Source: Alistipes sp. (GTDB lineage Bacteria; Bacteroidota; Bacteroidia; Bacteroidales; Rikenellaceae). From it: a DNA stretch of 12,812 nucleotides. Of this stretch, positions 7,266 to 12,720 are shown one piece after another; positions within the stretch are counted from its first letter, which is position 1, and the number at the start of each line of letters is the position of its first letter. Under the pieces are notes generated by a model. That model did not search any database. It saw nothing but the letters and a program-made list of their open reading frames with translations, and was not told the origin of the DNA. Both the position numbers and the translations under genes were made by a program. The stretch lies in the NCBI GenBank assembly GCA_022511355.1, contig JAFLRS010000042.1:1-12812 (forward strand). The letters are read 5' to 3'.

Positions 7266-8350
7266 TGTTCGGCGGGATTTTCGTTCGGGCCATCCTCTCT
7301 CCGGCTGTCGCGGTCGGCCTGTCCGGCGTCGAGAATAAGGGCGTGACAGGTGTCGCGGACGAGCTTCATGCCGTTGTAGACCAGACCGGTATAGAGCTGG
7401 ACGAGCGTGGCTCCGGCATCGAGCATGGCGCGGATGTCTTCGGGGGTCATGAGTCCTCCCACGCCGATGATGGGATAGAGTCCGTTGGAGCGTCGGTGTA
7501 TGCGCCGCACCACTTCGATTGCCCGTTCGGTGAGTCGTCGGCCGCTGGCGAATGCCGCTATCGACGAGACTTTTGCCGTGGAGACCTTTTCGCGTGCGAG
7601 CGGTGCATTTACGGCGACGATGCCGTCGAGCGGAGTTTCGAGCATTATGTCGGTCATTTCGTCCACCACTTCGTCGGGCAGGTCGGCCGATATTTTGAGC
7701 AATATGGGCCGGTATTCGTTCTGACCGCGGCGGAAGTCGAAGAGCGGCATCAGTATATCGAGTACGTTCTGTTTGGTGTGAGCCGACGAGTCGCGCGAGA
7801 AGGCGTTGTAGCTCACGTGGACGGTGAAGTAGTCCACATACTGATACAGATTGCGGAACAGTTTCAGATAGTCGGCGGGCTGATTCTCCACCGGAGTTAT
7901 GGAGTTTTTGCTGATGTTGCATCCGACGACTGTTCCGTCATGAGGACGCCGCAGACGCGATATTGCGCGTTCGAGACCTTTGTTGGCCACGCCCGTGCGG
8001 TAGAGAATCGAGGGGTCGTCGGGATTGCCCGAACGGAATATGCGCGGTTTGGGGTTTCCGGTCTGGGGTCGCGGTGTGACGGTTCCCACCTCGACGAATC
8101 CGAATCCCATGGCGGCCAGTTCGCGGTACACTTCGGCATTGCGGTCGAAACCGGCAGCCACGCCTATGGGGTTTTTGAAGTGCAGTCCGAATACTTCGCG
8201 TTCGAGCGAGGGGTGTTCGACGGCATAGCATTTGCGCAGCAGCCAGCGGCCTGCCGGAATGTGTCCTGCCAGACGAAGCAGCCACAAAATGAAGTTGTGA
8301 GCCGTTTCGGGGTTCATGGCGAACAGCAGTGGTCGTAAAATCCTGAACAT
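7262..8350 (-). CDS. Class-2-type dihydroorotate dehydrogenase homologue with altered active site
   Basis: A 362-residue FMN-barrel protein of the quinone-dependent dihydroorotate dehydrogenase (PyrD class 2) family. An amphipathic N-terminal helical segment (about 1-45) of the kind that docks class 2 enzymes on the membrane precedes FGLHFKNPIGVAAGFDRNAE (54-73) and VEVGTVTPRPQTGNPKPRIF (86-105). The C-terminal flavin phosphate region IGVGGLMTPEDI ... GATLVQLYTGLVYNG is intact. The substrate pocket is not: canonical MGFNN is TGVAN (119-123), NVSSPNT is HVSYNAF (178-184), and GGLSG is AFASG (266-270). By alignment the catalytic Ser (Ser175 in E. coli) is Tyr181. Three of four orotate-contacting Asn are Ala122, His178 and Ala183; only Asn248 remains. 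The FMN-contacting Lys of GFDK is Arg70. It may be a paralogue with another substrate. It overlaps cinA by 3 nt. Confidence 0.8.
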   Translation of the reverse strand: MFRILRPLLFAMNPETAHNFILWLLRLAGHIPAGRWLLRKCYAVEHPSLEREVFGLHFKNPIGVAAGFDRNAEVYRELAAMGFGFVEVGTVTPRPQTGNPKPRIFRSGNPDDPSILYRTGVANKGLERAISRLRRPHDGTVVGCNISKNSITPVENQPADYLKLFRNLYQYVDYFTVHVSYNAFSRDSSAHTKQNVLDILMPLFDFRRGQNEYRPILLKISADLPDEVVDEMTDIMLETPLDGIVAVNAPLAREKVSTAKVSSIAAFASGRRLTERAIEVVRRIHRRSNGLYPIIGVGGLMTPEDIRAMLDAGATLVQLYTGLVYNGMKLVRDTCHALILDAGQADRDSRREDGPNENPAEQ

Positions 8351-8373
8351 GACTTTATCCTGTTTTACGGTTG

Positions 8374-8381
8374 CAAATGTA
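8374..8381 (-). promoter_or_regulatory. -7 element of the pyrD-cinA promoter
   Basis: TACATTTG on the minus strand matches TAnnTTTG exactly, giving a short leader of roughly 17-20 nt to the pyrD ATG at 8350. No TTG is found at the expected -33 distance. That position falls inside the end of the inserted repeat element starting at 8397, so the -33 box may have been replaced. Confidence 0.5.
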
Positions 8382-8388
8382 GCAAAAT

Positions 8389-8396
8389 TTCGTTTG
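8389..8396. repeat. 8-bp target-site duplication, left copy
   Basis: TTCGTTTG is identical to 8494-8501 and borders the 97-bp element on its left. The element's left terminal inverted repeat begins 1 nt further on. Confidence 0.7.
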
Positions 8397-8493
8397 CGCG
8401 ATTATATACTTTAATGAGGGACTGTAAAAATAAAACTGCTGACATCATTGTAAAACGGTCCTCGAACTTGGTACATTAAAATATATAATCGCC
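8397..8493 (-). mobile_element. MITE-like insertion, non-coding, with 19-bp TIRs
   Basis: A 97-bp AT-rich non-coding element. Its terminal inverted repeats at 8398-8416 (GCGATTATATACTTTAATG) and 8474-8492 (CATTAAAATATATAATCGC) match at 18 of 19 positions. Both are followed outward by one C and then the same 8-bp word TTCGTTTG. Terminal inverted repeats plus a flanking direct repeat are the hallmark of a transposed miniature element. It encodes no plausible protein, so movement would need a transposase from elsewhere. It lies between the pdxB stop (8504) and the pyrD promoter. A diverged partial copy is at 12605-12689. I assign the strand so that both copies read the same way. A hairpin RNA gene or REP-type sequence is an alternative. 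Confidence 0.72.
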
Positions 8494-8501
8494 TTCGTTT
8501 G
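8494..8501. repeat. 8-bp target-site duplication, right copy
   Basis: TTCGTTTG is identical to 8389-8396 and borders the element on its right. It ends 2 nt before the stop codon of pdxB (minus strand, 8506-8504), so the insertion just missed the gene. Confidence 0.7.
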
Positions 8502-8503
8502 TT

Positions 8504-9499
8504 CTAAAAATACTCTTCGCGATAGCGGTAGCCGTTTCGCAGCTCCTCGAACCTTTCGGGATGCGATTTGAGGGCGTGTGAGTCGGCCTCTATGTCGTAG
8601 TGCGAGGCTATCGAGGAGCAAAGCTCCTGCCATGCAATCGGTTGCGGTACGGTTCTCTTTACTCCGCGCGGATACCAGCCCGCGAGCGGAAGCGAATATT
8701 TGCGGGCGAGGATTTCCACAGCTGCGGCCGAGGCGTTGGCCTTGCCCTGAAGCGAATATCCCGCGATGTGGGGTGTTGCCGTCAGGGCCCGTTCCGCGAG
8801 TGTGCGGTCGATGCGGGGTTCGTTCTCCCATACGTCGAGAGCCAGCAGTTTGTCGGAGTCGGCGAGCGCCCGGGTGTCGGCCACTTCGCCGCGCGAGGCG
8901 TTTATGAGCATTCCGCCTTTGCGCAGCGAGAGCATACGGCTGTCGGCGAGATGATATGTCGAATCGTCGAGAGGCACGTGCAGCGTCACTATGTCGGCGC
9001 GGCGGAAAATCTCTTCGACGGGCAGGAATCCGCAATGTTCGCGCTCTTCGCGCGGCGGGTCGCAGCAAATCACGTTAAACCCCCAAATGCGGGCATACCG
9101 TTCCACGAGCGAACCCACGTTGCCCACTCCGACGACTCCGAGCGTAAGCTGTCGGGGGTCGAGACCGCGGCCGTGTACCGATTGCACGAGTACCGCCGCC
9201 ACCCATTGCAGTACGCCCCGCGCATTGCATCCGGCCGCATTGAACACCTCTATGCCGTTGTCGCGGCACCATCGGGAGTCGATGTGGTCGGTGCCGATGG
9301 TTGCGGTCACGACCGTTTTCACCCGGGAGCCTTGCAGCAGTCGGGCATCGCATCGTGTTCGGGTGCGGATTACGAGCGCATCGGCATCCCGCACGTCGGC
9401 TGCGGAAATTGCACGGCCTTCGAGCTGCGTCACCTGCGCATAGGGTTCGAGCAGACCCTCCAGAAAGGGAATATCCCTGTCGATTACCACCTTAATCAT
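8504..9499 (-). CDS. pdxB: Erythronate-4-phosphate dehydrogenase
   Basis: A 331-residue NAD-dependent D-2-hydroxyacid dehydrogenase that oxidises 4-phosphoerythronate in the DXP-dependent pyridoxal phosphate pathway. The dinucleotide-binding motif is GVVGVGNVGS (121-130). The catalytic Arg/Glu/His triad fits Arg203 in NASRGEV, Glu227 in DVWENEP and His244 in TPHIAGYS. The HIAGYSLQGKANAS segment is characteristic of PdxB rather than SerA or other family members. It is somewhat shorter than the roughly 378-residue E. coli enzyme, mainly in the C-terminal dimerisation region, as is common in Bacteroidetes. The start MIKVVIDRDIPF matches the family N-terminus. The gene is divergent from the ureohydrolase. 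The repeat element directly follows its stop, and no other terminator was seen. Confidence 0.93.
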   Translation of the reverse strand: MIKVVIDRDIPFLEGLLEPYAQVTQLEGRAISAADVRDADALVIRTRTRCDARLLQGSRVKTVVTATIGTDHIDSRWCRDNGIEVFNAAGCNARGVLQWVAAVLVQSVHGRGLDPRQLTLGVVGVGNVGSLVERYARIWGFNVICCDPPREEREHCGFLPVEEIFRRADIVTLHVPLDDSTYHLADSRMLSLRKGGMLINASRGEVADTRALADSDKLLALDVWENEPRIDRTLAERALTATPHIAGYSLQGKANASAAAVEILARKYSLPLAGWYPRGVKRTVPQPIAWQELCSSIASHYDIEADSHALKSHPERFEELRNGYRYREEYF

Positions 9500-9507
9500 A
9501 GTTGTCG

Positions 9508-9515
9508 CAAATATA
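9508..9515 (-). promoter_or_regulatory. -7 element for pdxB, very close to its start codon
   Basis: TATATTTG on the minus strand is a perfect TAnnTTTG. Only 8 nt separate it from the pdxB ATG (9499), so the transcript would have a leader of a few nucleotides or none. No clear TTG lies at the -33 distance. Confidence 0.5.
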
Positions 9516-9527
9516 ATGAATTTTTAC

Positions 9528-9535
9528 TACCTTTG
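9528..9535 (+). promoter_or_regulatory. -7 element for the ureohydrolase-FKBP operon
   Basis: TACCTTTG matches TAnnTTTG and lies 19 nt before the ATG at 9555, giving a leader of about 15 nt. A TTG at 9502-9504 is 23 nt upstream, slightly long for the -33 spacing. Only 12 nt separate it from the oppositely oriented pdxB -7 element. It rules against the in-frame ATG at 9516, which lies upstream of it. Confidence 0.5.
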
Positions 9536-9554
9536 TACGGTAAAGAGTGTGCAT

Positions 9555-10592
9555 ATGAATTTCGGATTTTTCAATCCCGACGGAGTGGGAGTCGACAACG
9601 GCAACTATTTCGGAATGGATTTCAAACTTGAGGAGGCCCGTTTGGTGCTTATTTCGGCTCCGTGGGATGTTACTTCCTCTTACGGTGCGGGTTCGGTTTA
9701 TGCTCCCGATGCGATTATCGACGCTTCGACTCAGCTCGATTTCTACGACCCCGTATCTCCCGACCGCTGGCGCGAAGGCATAGCCACGGCTCCGGTGAAC
9801 TATTCGCTCGAGGAGGATTCGCAGCGTCTGCGCGGCGATGCCGAACGCATAATCAAACAGCTCGAAAACGGCAGCGATATCGCGAGCGACTACTTCGCCC
9901 GCAAGCTGCGCCGCATCAACGAGGGTTGTGCCGCCATGAATGCCGCCGTCTTCGACGAGGTTTCGCACTGGATTGCCGAGGGCCGCATTACGGGTCTGGT
10001 GGGCGGAGACCACTCCACGGCTTACGGTTCGATAAAGGCGGTGGCCCGTCACAACGAGGGTCTGGGCATACTTCATTTCGATGCCCATCGCGATTTGCGG
10101 GAGGCGTACGAATCGTTCGAATACTCTCATGCCTCGGTGATGTTCAATGTTTTGCGCGACGTGCCCGAGGTTTCGAAGTTGGTGCAGGTGGGTGTCCGTG
10201 ACTTCTGCTACACCGAGAAGCGAATCGCCGAGACCGACCCGCGAATCGTCAGCTTCGAGTGGAACCGTCTGGCGAACGACAAATTCGAAGGCCGTACATG
10301 GGCCTCGATATGCGCCGAAATTGTGGAGACGCTGCCTCAGACGGTCTACATAAGCATGGATATCGATGCGCTGTCGATAGAGTACTGCCCCCATACCGGC
10401 ACGCCCGTGGCGGGAGGACTTACATTCGACGAGGCGGTATATCTTATGGATTGCGTGGCTCGTTCGGGCCGACGCATTGCCGGATTCGACCTCGTGGAGG
10501 TGGTTCCCGACATGAATGACAAAACCGACGCTTCGGTGGGTGCGCGAATGTTGTATAAAATGTGCGGTATCGCACTCAAATCGAATGAATAA
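9555..10592 (+). CDS. Arginase/agmatinase-family ureohydrolase
   Basis: A 345-residue binuclear-manganese ureohydrolase; the family hydrolyses a guanidino or formimidoyl group to release urea or formamide. Metal ligands are all present: His153 in GGDHS, Asp176/His178/Asp180 in DAHRD, and Asp269/Asp271 in SMDIDAL. His192 fits the catalytic His (SHA here, SHG in most relatives) and Glu315 in LVEVVP the guanidinium-binding Glu. Less usual is SIEYCPHTGTPVAGGL, where most members have DPxxAPGTGTPxxGG. Substrate is undecided: agmatinase, arginase, guanidino acid hydrolase and formimidoylglutamase are all possible, so no symbol is given. I chose the ATG at 9555 because a promoter element lies just before it; an ATG 39 nt upstream is in frame. 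It overlaps the next gene by 8 nt. Confidence 0.88.
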   Translation: MNFGFFNPDGVGVDNGNYFGMDFKLEEARLVLISAPWDVTSSYGAGSVYAPDAIIDASTQLDFYDPVSPDRWREGIATAPVNYSLEEDSQRLRGDAERIIKQLENGSDIASDYFARKLRRINEGCAAMNAAVFDEVSHWIAEGRITGLVGGDHSTAYGSIKAVARHNEGLGILHFDAHRDLREAYESFEYSHASVMFNVLRDVPEVSKLVQVGVRDFCYTEKRIAETDPRIVSFEWNRLANDKFEGRTWASICAEIVETLPQTVYISMDIDALSIEYCPHTGTPVAGGLTFDEAVYLMDCVARSGRRIAGFDLVEVVPDMNDKTDASVGARMLYKMCGIALKSNE

Positions 10593-11301
10593 CAACGCCA
10601 TGAAGAGATTAATGCCATACCTTTGGGTGGCTGCGGCTGTGCTGCTGATTGCCGCCGGAGCCGTTTCGTGCCGCAATAGCGGCCGTCGTCTGCTGACGGT
10701 CGAGAACGATTCGCTGGCCTACATCATAGGCATGAATGTGGGTCACAATCTGCTTCAGATTGACTCCACGCTCGATATCGACGTGGTTTGCGCGGCGATA
10801 CGCGACGTCTATGCAGGTTCGGCCAAGATGTCGATGACCGAAGCCCGCAATTACTATCTGCGTCAGATGAACTACTCCAAGTATGAGAAATTCAAACTCT
10901 ACGAGGAGCGTTTTTTGAGCGATTTGGCCAAGACGAACCGCTCCTATGTGAGAACCCGAACCGGAGTTACCTACCGCATATCGGAGAGCGGCGACCAGCA
11001 GACTTTGGCCTCCAATACGCGCGACACGTTGGTGCTGCGTTACCGGTTGTCGCTGCAGGACGGCACCACGGTGGAGTCGTCGTATGAACGCGCCGACACT
11101 TTGCGCACGGCTTTGGCCGATTTGGTGAAGGGGCTTCAGGAGCCTGTGAAGATGGTTGGTGCCGGCGGACATTTCGACGCATGGATTCCTTCGGACCTTG
11201 CTTACGGAACCGACGGCAATGAGGAGTTGGGCATAGCACCCAATTCGACTCTGTTTTACGAGGTGGATGTACTGAATGTGCGTCCTTACAGACGCCGATA
11301 G
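10585..11301 (+). CDS. FKBP-type lipoprotein with degenerate PPIase site
   Basis: A 238-residue predicted lipoprotein of the FKBP prolyl-isomerase family. Residues 7-28 form a signal peptide ending AVSC, with Cys29 as lipidation site. Residues 42-95 resemble the helical N-terminal dimerisation domain of Mip/FkpA-type FKBPs. Residues about 124-235 are an FKBP fold: DGTTVESSYERAD, MVGAGGHFDAWIPSDLAYG and APNSTLFYEVDVLNV. Several active-site positions differ from the family: FDSS is VESS, the GW of VIxGW is GL (183-184), and HY/KY is RY. Tyr207 of AYG is kept. It may be a weak isomerase or a pure chaperone/binding subunit. The start at 10585 overlaps the ureohydrolase stop; an in-frame ATG at 10600 would give 233 residues and is equally plausible. 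It has no promoter of its own. Confidence 0.85.
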   Translation: MNNNAMKRLMPYLWVAAAVLLIAAGAVSCRNSGRRLLTVENDSLAYIIGMNVGHNLLQIDSTLDIDVVCAAIRDVYAGSAKMSMTEARNYYLRQMNYSKYEKFKLYEERFLSDLAKTNRSYVRTRTGVTYRISESGDQQTLASNTRDTLVLRYRLSLQDGTTVESSYERADTLRTALADLVKGLQEPVKMVGAGGHFDAWIPSDLAYGTDGNEELGIAPNSTLFYEVDVLNVRPYRRR

Positions 11302-11319
11302 AGCGGCAGTGCAAATATT

Positions 11320-11353
11320 TTTGAAAATATTGAACAATATTTTACTATATTTG
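11320..11353 (+). promoter_or_regulatory. Promoter of the second FKBP gene within AT palindromes
   Basis: TATATTTG (11346-11353) is a perfect -7 element, and TTTG (11320-11323) lies 22 nt upstream as a -33 element. The start point would give an A-rich leader of about 44 nt before the ATG at 11403. The same stretch contains several inverted repeats: AATATTTT/AAAATATT (11314-11331), AATATT/AATATT (11326-11341) and, at the outside, GCAAATAT/ATATTTGC (11311-11318 and 11347-11354). These could be an operator or a weak terminator for the upstream operon. Confidence 0.68.
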
Positions 11354-11402
11354 CAGCGCAGAACGATTTATCGAACAACGAAATAATAAATTGAAAAACG
11401 AA

Positions 11403-12542
11403 ATGAAAAAGAATCTTTATGCGGCTGCGGCAGCATTGTGTGTGGTGGCCGTGGCTTGTTCTTGCGGAAGCAAGAGCCTGATTACGAAGGGCAGCAGTTC
11501 GAAAATGGACTCGCTGTCGTATGCTTTGGGTTCCAACATCGGTTACGGTGTGAAGTACGAGTTCGCCGATGTTCCCTTCGACTACAAAGCGATTACCAAC
11601 GGTCTCGAGGAAGCCCTTCTGGAGAAAGGCGCCGAAACTCAGGACGAGGCTATCGACATTCTTCGCGAATACTTCATGGCAAAACGCGGTGAGCGTTCGC
11701 GTCTTATCGCCGAGCATCGCCGTGTGGCCGACAGTCTGCGTCTTGCGTCGGGCGATTCGACCAAAGTAGAGTATCCCGTTGCCGACCCCGAAATGTTCGT
11801 CGATGAGAAGGAGCGTGCCGATGTATCCTATGCATTCGGTATCGATATCGGCAGCAACGTACTCAACAGCAACGTGCCTTTGCAGACCCGTCAGCTCTGC
11901 AAGGGATTTCTGGAGGCTCAAGAGGGTAACGGCAAGATGTCCGAAACCGAGGTCAATACTTTCCTGCAGAACTACTTCATGGTGGTTCGCCCCGCACAGA
12001 ACGAGGAGGCTTCGGCAAAGTGGCTGGCCAAAATGGAACGCGGTCTGGGCGTTAAGAAGACCGAAAGCGGTCTGCTCTACAAGGTGAACCGCAAGGGCGA
12101 CAGCGAGCTTGTGGCTACCGATGACCGCGACGTCGTAGTGGTTAAGTACAAGGGTATGACCCGCGACGGCAAGGTGTTCGATTCGAGCTATCAGCGCGAG
12201 GAGGATGTGAAGAAGCAGATTGCCGAGCTGGCAAAGGACAAGGAGCTTACCGACGAGCAGAAAGAGACTCGCCGTGAACGCCTCGAGAAGCAGCTCGAGA
12301 GTGTTTCGAAGGCGGAGTTCCCGCTCAACCGTGTAATTCGCGGCTGGAGCGAGGGAATGAAGCTCGTGGGCAAGGGCGGCAAGATTACGCTGTGGATTCC
12401 TTCGGATATGGCATACGGTCCGCGCGGTGCCGGTCGCGACATCGGTCCGAACGAGGCTTTGAAGTTCGAGGTCGAGGTTTTGGACGTAAGACCTTTCGCG
12501 AAGCCCGAACCCGCTCCCGAAGCAGAAGAGAGCGAGGAGTAG
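11403..12542 (+). CDS. FKBP-type peptidyl-prolyl isomerase lipoprotein, tandem N-domains
   Basis: A 379-residue predicted lipoprotein. The signal peptide (1-18) leads to AVAC/SCGS, with Cys19 or Cys21 as lipidation site. Two related helical segments follow (about 35-112 and 138-212), each beginning with a SYAxG-type motif, DSLSYALGSNIG and ADVSYAFGIDIG; they look like a duplicated Mip-type dimerisation domain. The catalytic FKBP domain (about 220-365) is intact: VVKYKG, DGKVFDSSY, FPLNRVIRGW with Trp315, MAYGPRG and LKFEVEVLDV. A lysine/glutamate-rich insertion of about 40 residues (266-304) sits between FDSSYQR and FPLNRVI, where ordinary FKBPs have only a few residues. The tail is acidic and proline-rich. 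I chose the ATG at 11403 over an in-frame TTG at 11391. It has its own promoter and terminator. Confidence 0.92.
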   Translation: MKKNLYAAAAALCVVAVACSCGSKSLITKGSSSKMDSLSYALGSNIGYGVKYEFADVPFDYKAITNGLEEALLEKGAETQDEAIDILREYFMAKRGERSRLIAEHRRVADSLRLASGDSTKVEYPVADPEMFVDEKERADVSYAFGIDIGSNVLNSNVPLQTRQLCKGFLEAQEGNGKMSETEVNTFLQNYFMVVRPAQNEEASAKWLAKMERGLGVKKTESGLLYKVNRKGDSELVATDDRDVVVVKYKGMTRDGKVFDSSYQREEDVKKQIAELAKDKELTDEQKETRRERLEKQLESVSKAEFPLNRVIRGWSEGMKLVGKGGKITLWIPSDMAYGPRGAGRDIGPNEALKFEVEVLDVRPFAKPEPAPEAEESEE

Positions 12543-12562
12543 ATGCGTGCGGTAAACCGCAG

Positions 12563-12604
12563 AAGAAAATCGGACGGAAATATTTCCGTCCGATTTTCTT
12601 TTGG
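12563..12604 (+). terminator. Strong intrinsic terminator after the FKBP gene
   Basis: An 18-bp perfect inverted repeat (12563-12580 with 12583-12600, AAATATTT at the centre) has a GGACGG/CCGTCC core. It is followed by TTTTCTTTT, and it starts 20 nt after the stop codon. Confidence 0.92.
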
Positions 12605-12689
12605 GCAATTATATATTTCAATGTGCCAAGATTGCGGAACGTTTTAGAATGATGTCGGTTGCGCGATATTTTTATATTTACATTCCCTC
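12605..12689 (+). mobile_element. Partial second copy of the MITE-like element
   Basis: Starting with GCAATTATATATTTCAATG (12605-12623), this stretch matches the reverse complement of the element at 8397-8493. From 12608 to 12658, 43 of 51 positions agree with 8489-8439 without gaps. The match resumes after a gap of about 8 nt up to CCCTC at 12689. The far inverted repeat of the complete copy is missing here and replaced by pyrimidine-rich sequence, so this copy is truncated or recombined. It sits directly after the FKBP terminator and encodes nothing credible. Confidence 0.65.
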
Positions 12690-12695
12690 CCCTCT

Positions 12696-12720
12696 CCCCT
12701 CCCTTTGGAAAAGGGAGGGG
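12696..12720. repeat. Polypyrimidine/polypurine hairpin (REP-like)
   Basis: An 11-bp perfect inverted repeat, CCCCTCCCTTT (12696-12706) with AAAGGGAGGGG (12710-12720), has a 3-nt loop. It lies at the end of a pyrimidine-only run starting at 12684. Similar C/T-rich hairpins are common dispersed intergenic repeats in Bacteroidetes genomes (recollection, not a search). No T-tract follows, so it is not a typical terminator. Confidence 0.55.

Noticed and set aside
7266..7922. N-terminal extension of CinA to 633 residues
   Set aside because: The frame is open but overlaps pyrD; CinA homology begins at the ATG at 7265, which forms an ATGA overlap with the pyrD stop.
7253..8338. 361-codon plus-strand open frame opposite pyrD
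   Set aside because: Antisense shadow; the minus-strand product is a recognisable flavoenzyme.
8397..8493. Element read as a CRISPR repeat or small RNA gene
   Set aside because: There is no regular repeat-spacer array. The inverted ends with flanking direct repeat fit an insertion better, although transcription of the element is not excluded.
9516..9554. Upstream ATG for the ureohydrolase at 9516
   Set aside because: A perfect -7 promoter element lies downstream of it at 9528-9535, so a transcript from that promoter would not contain this codon.
8600..9631. 343-codon plus-strand open frame opposite pdxB
   Set aside because: It is antisense to pdxB and crosses the divergent promoter region and the start of the ureohydrolase gene.
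11286..12608. 440-codon minus-strand open frame opposite the second FKBP
   Set aside because: Antisense shadow running through the terminator and promoter of the real gene.
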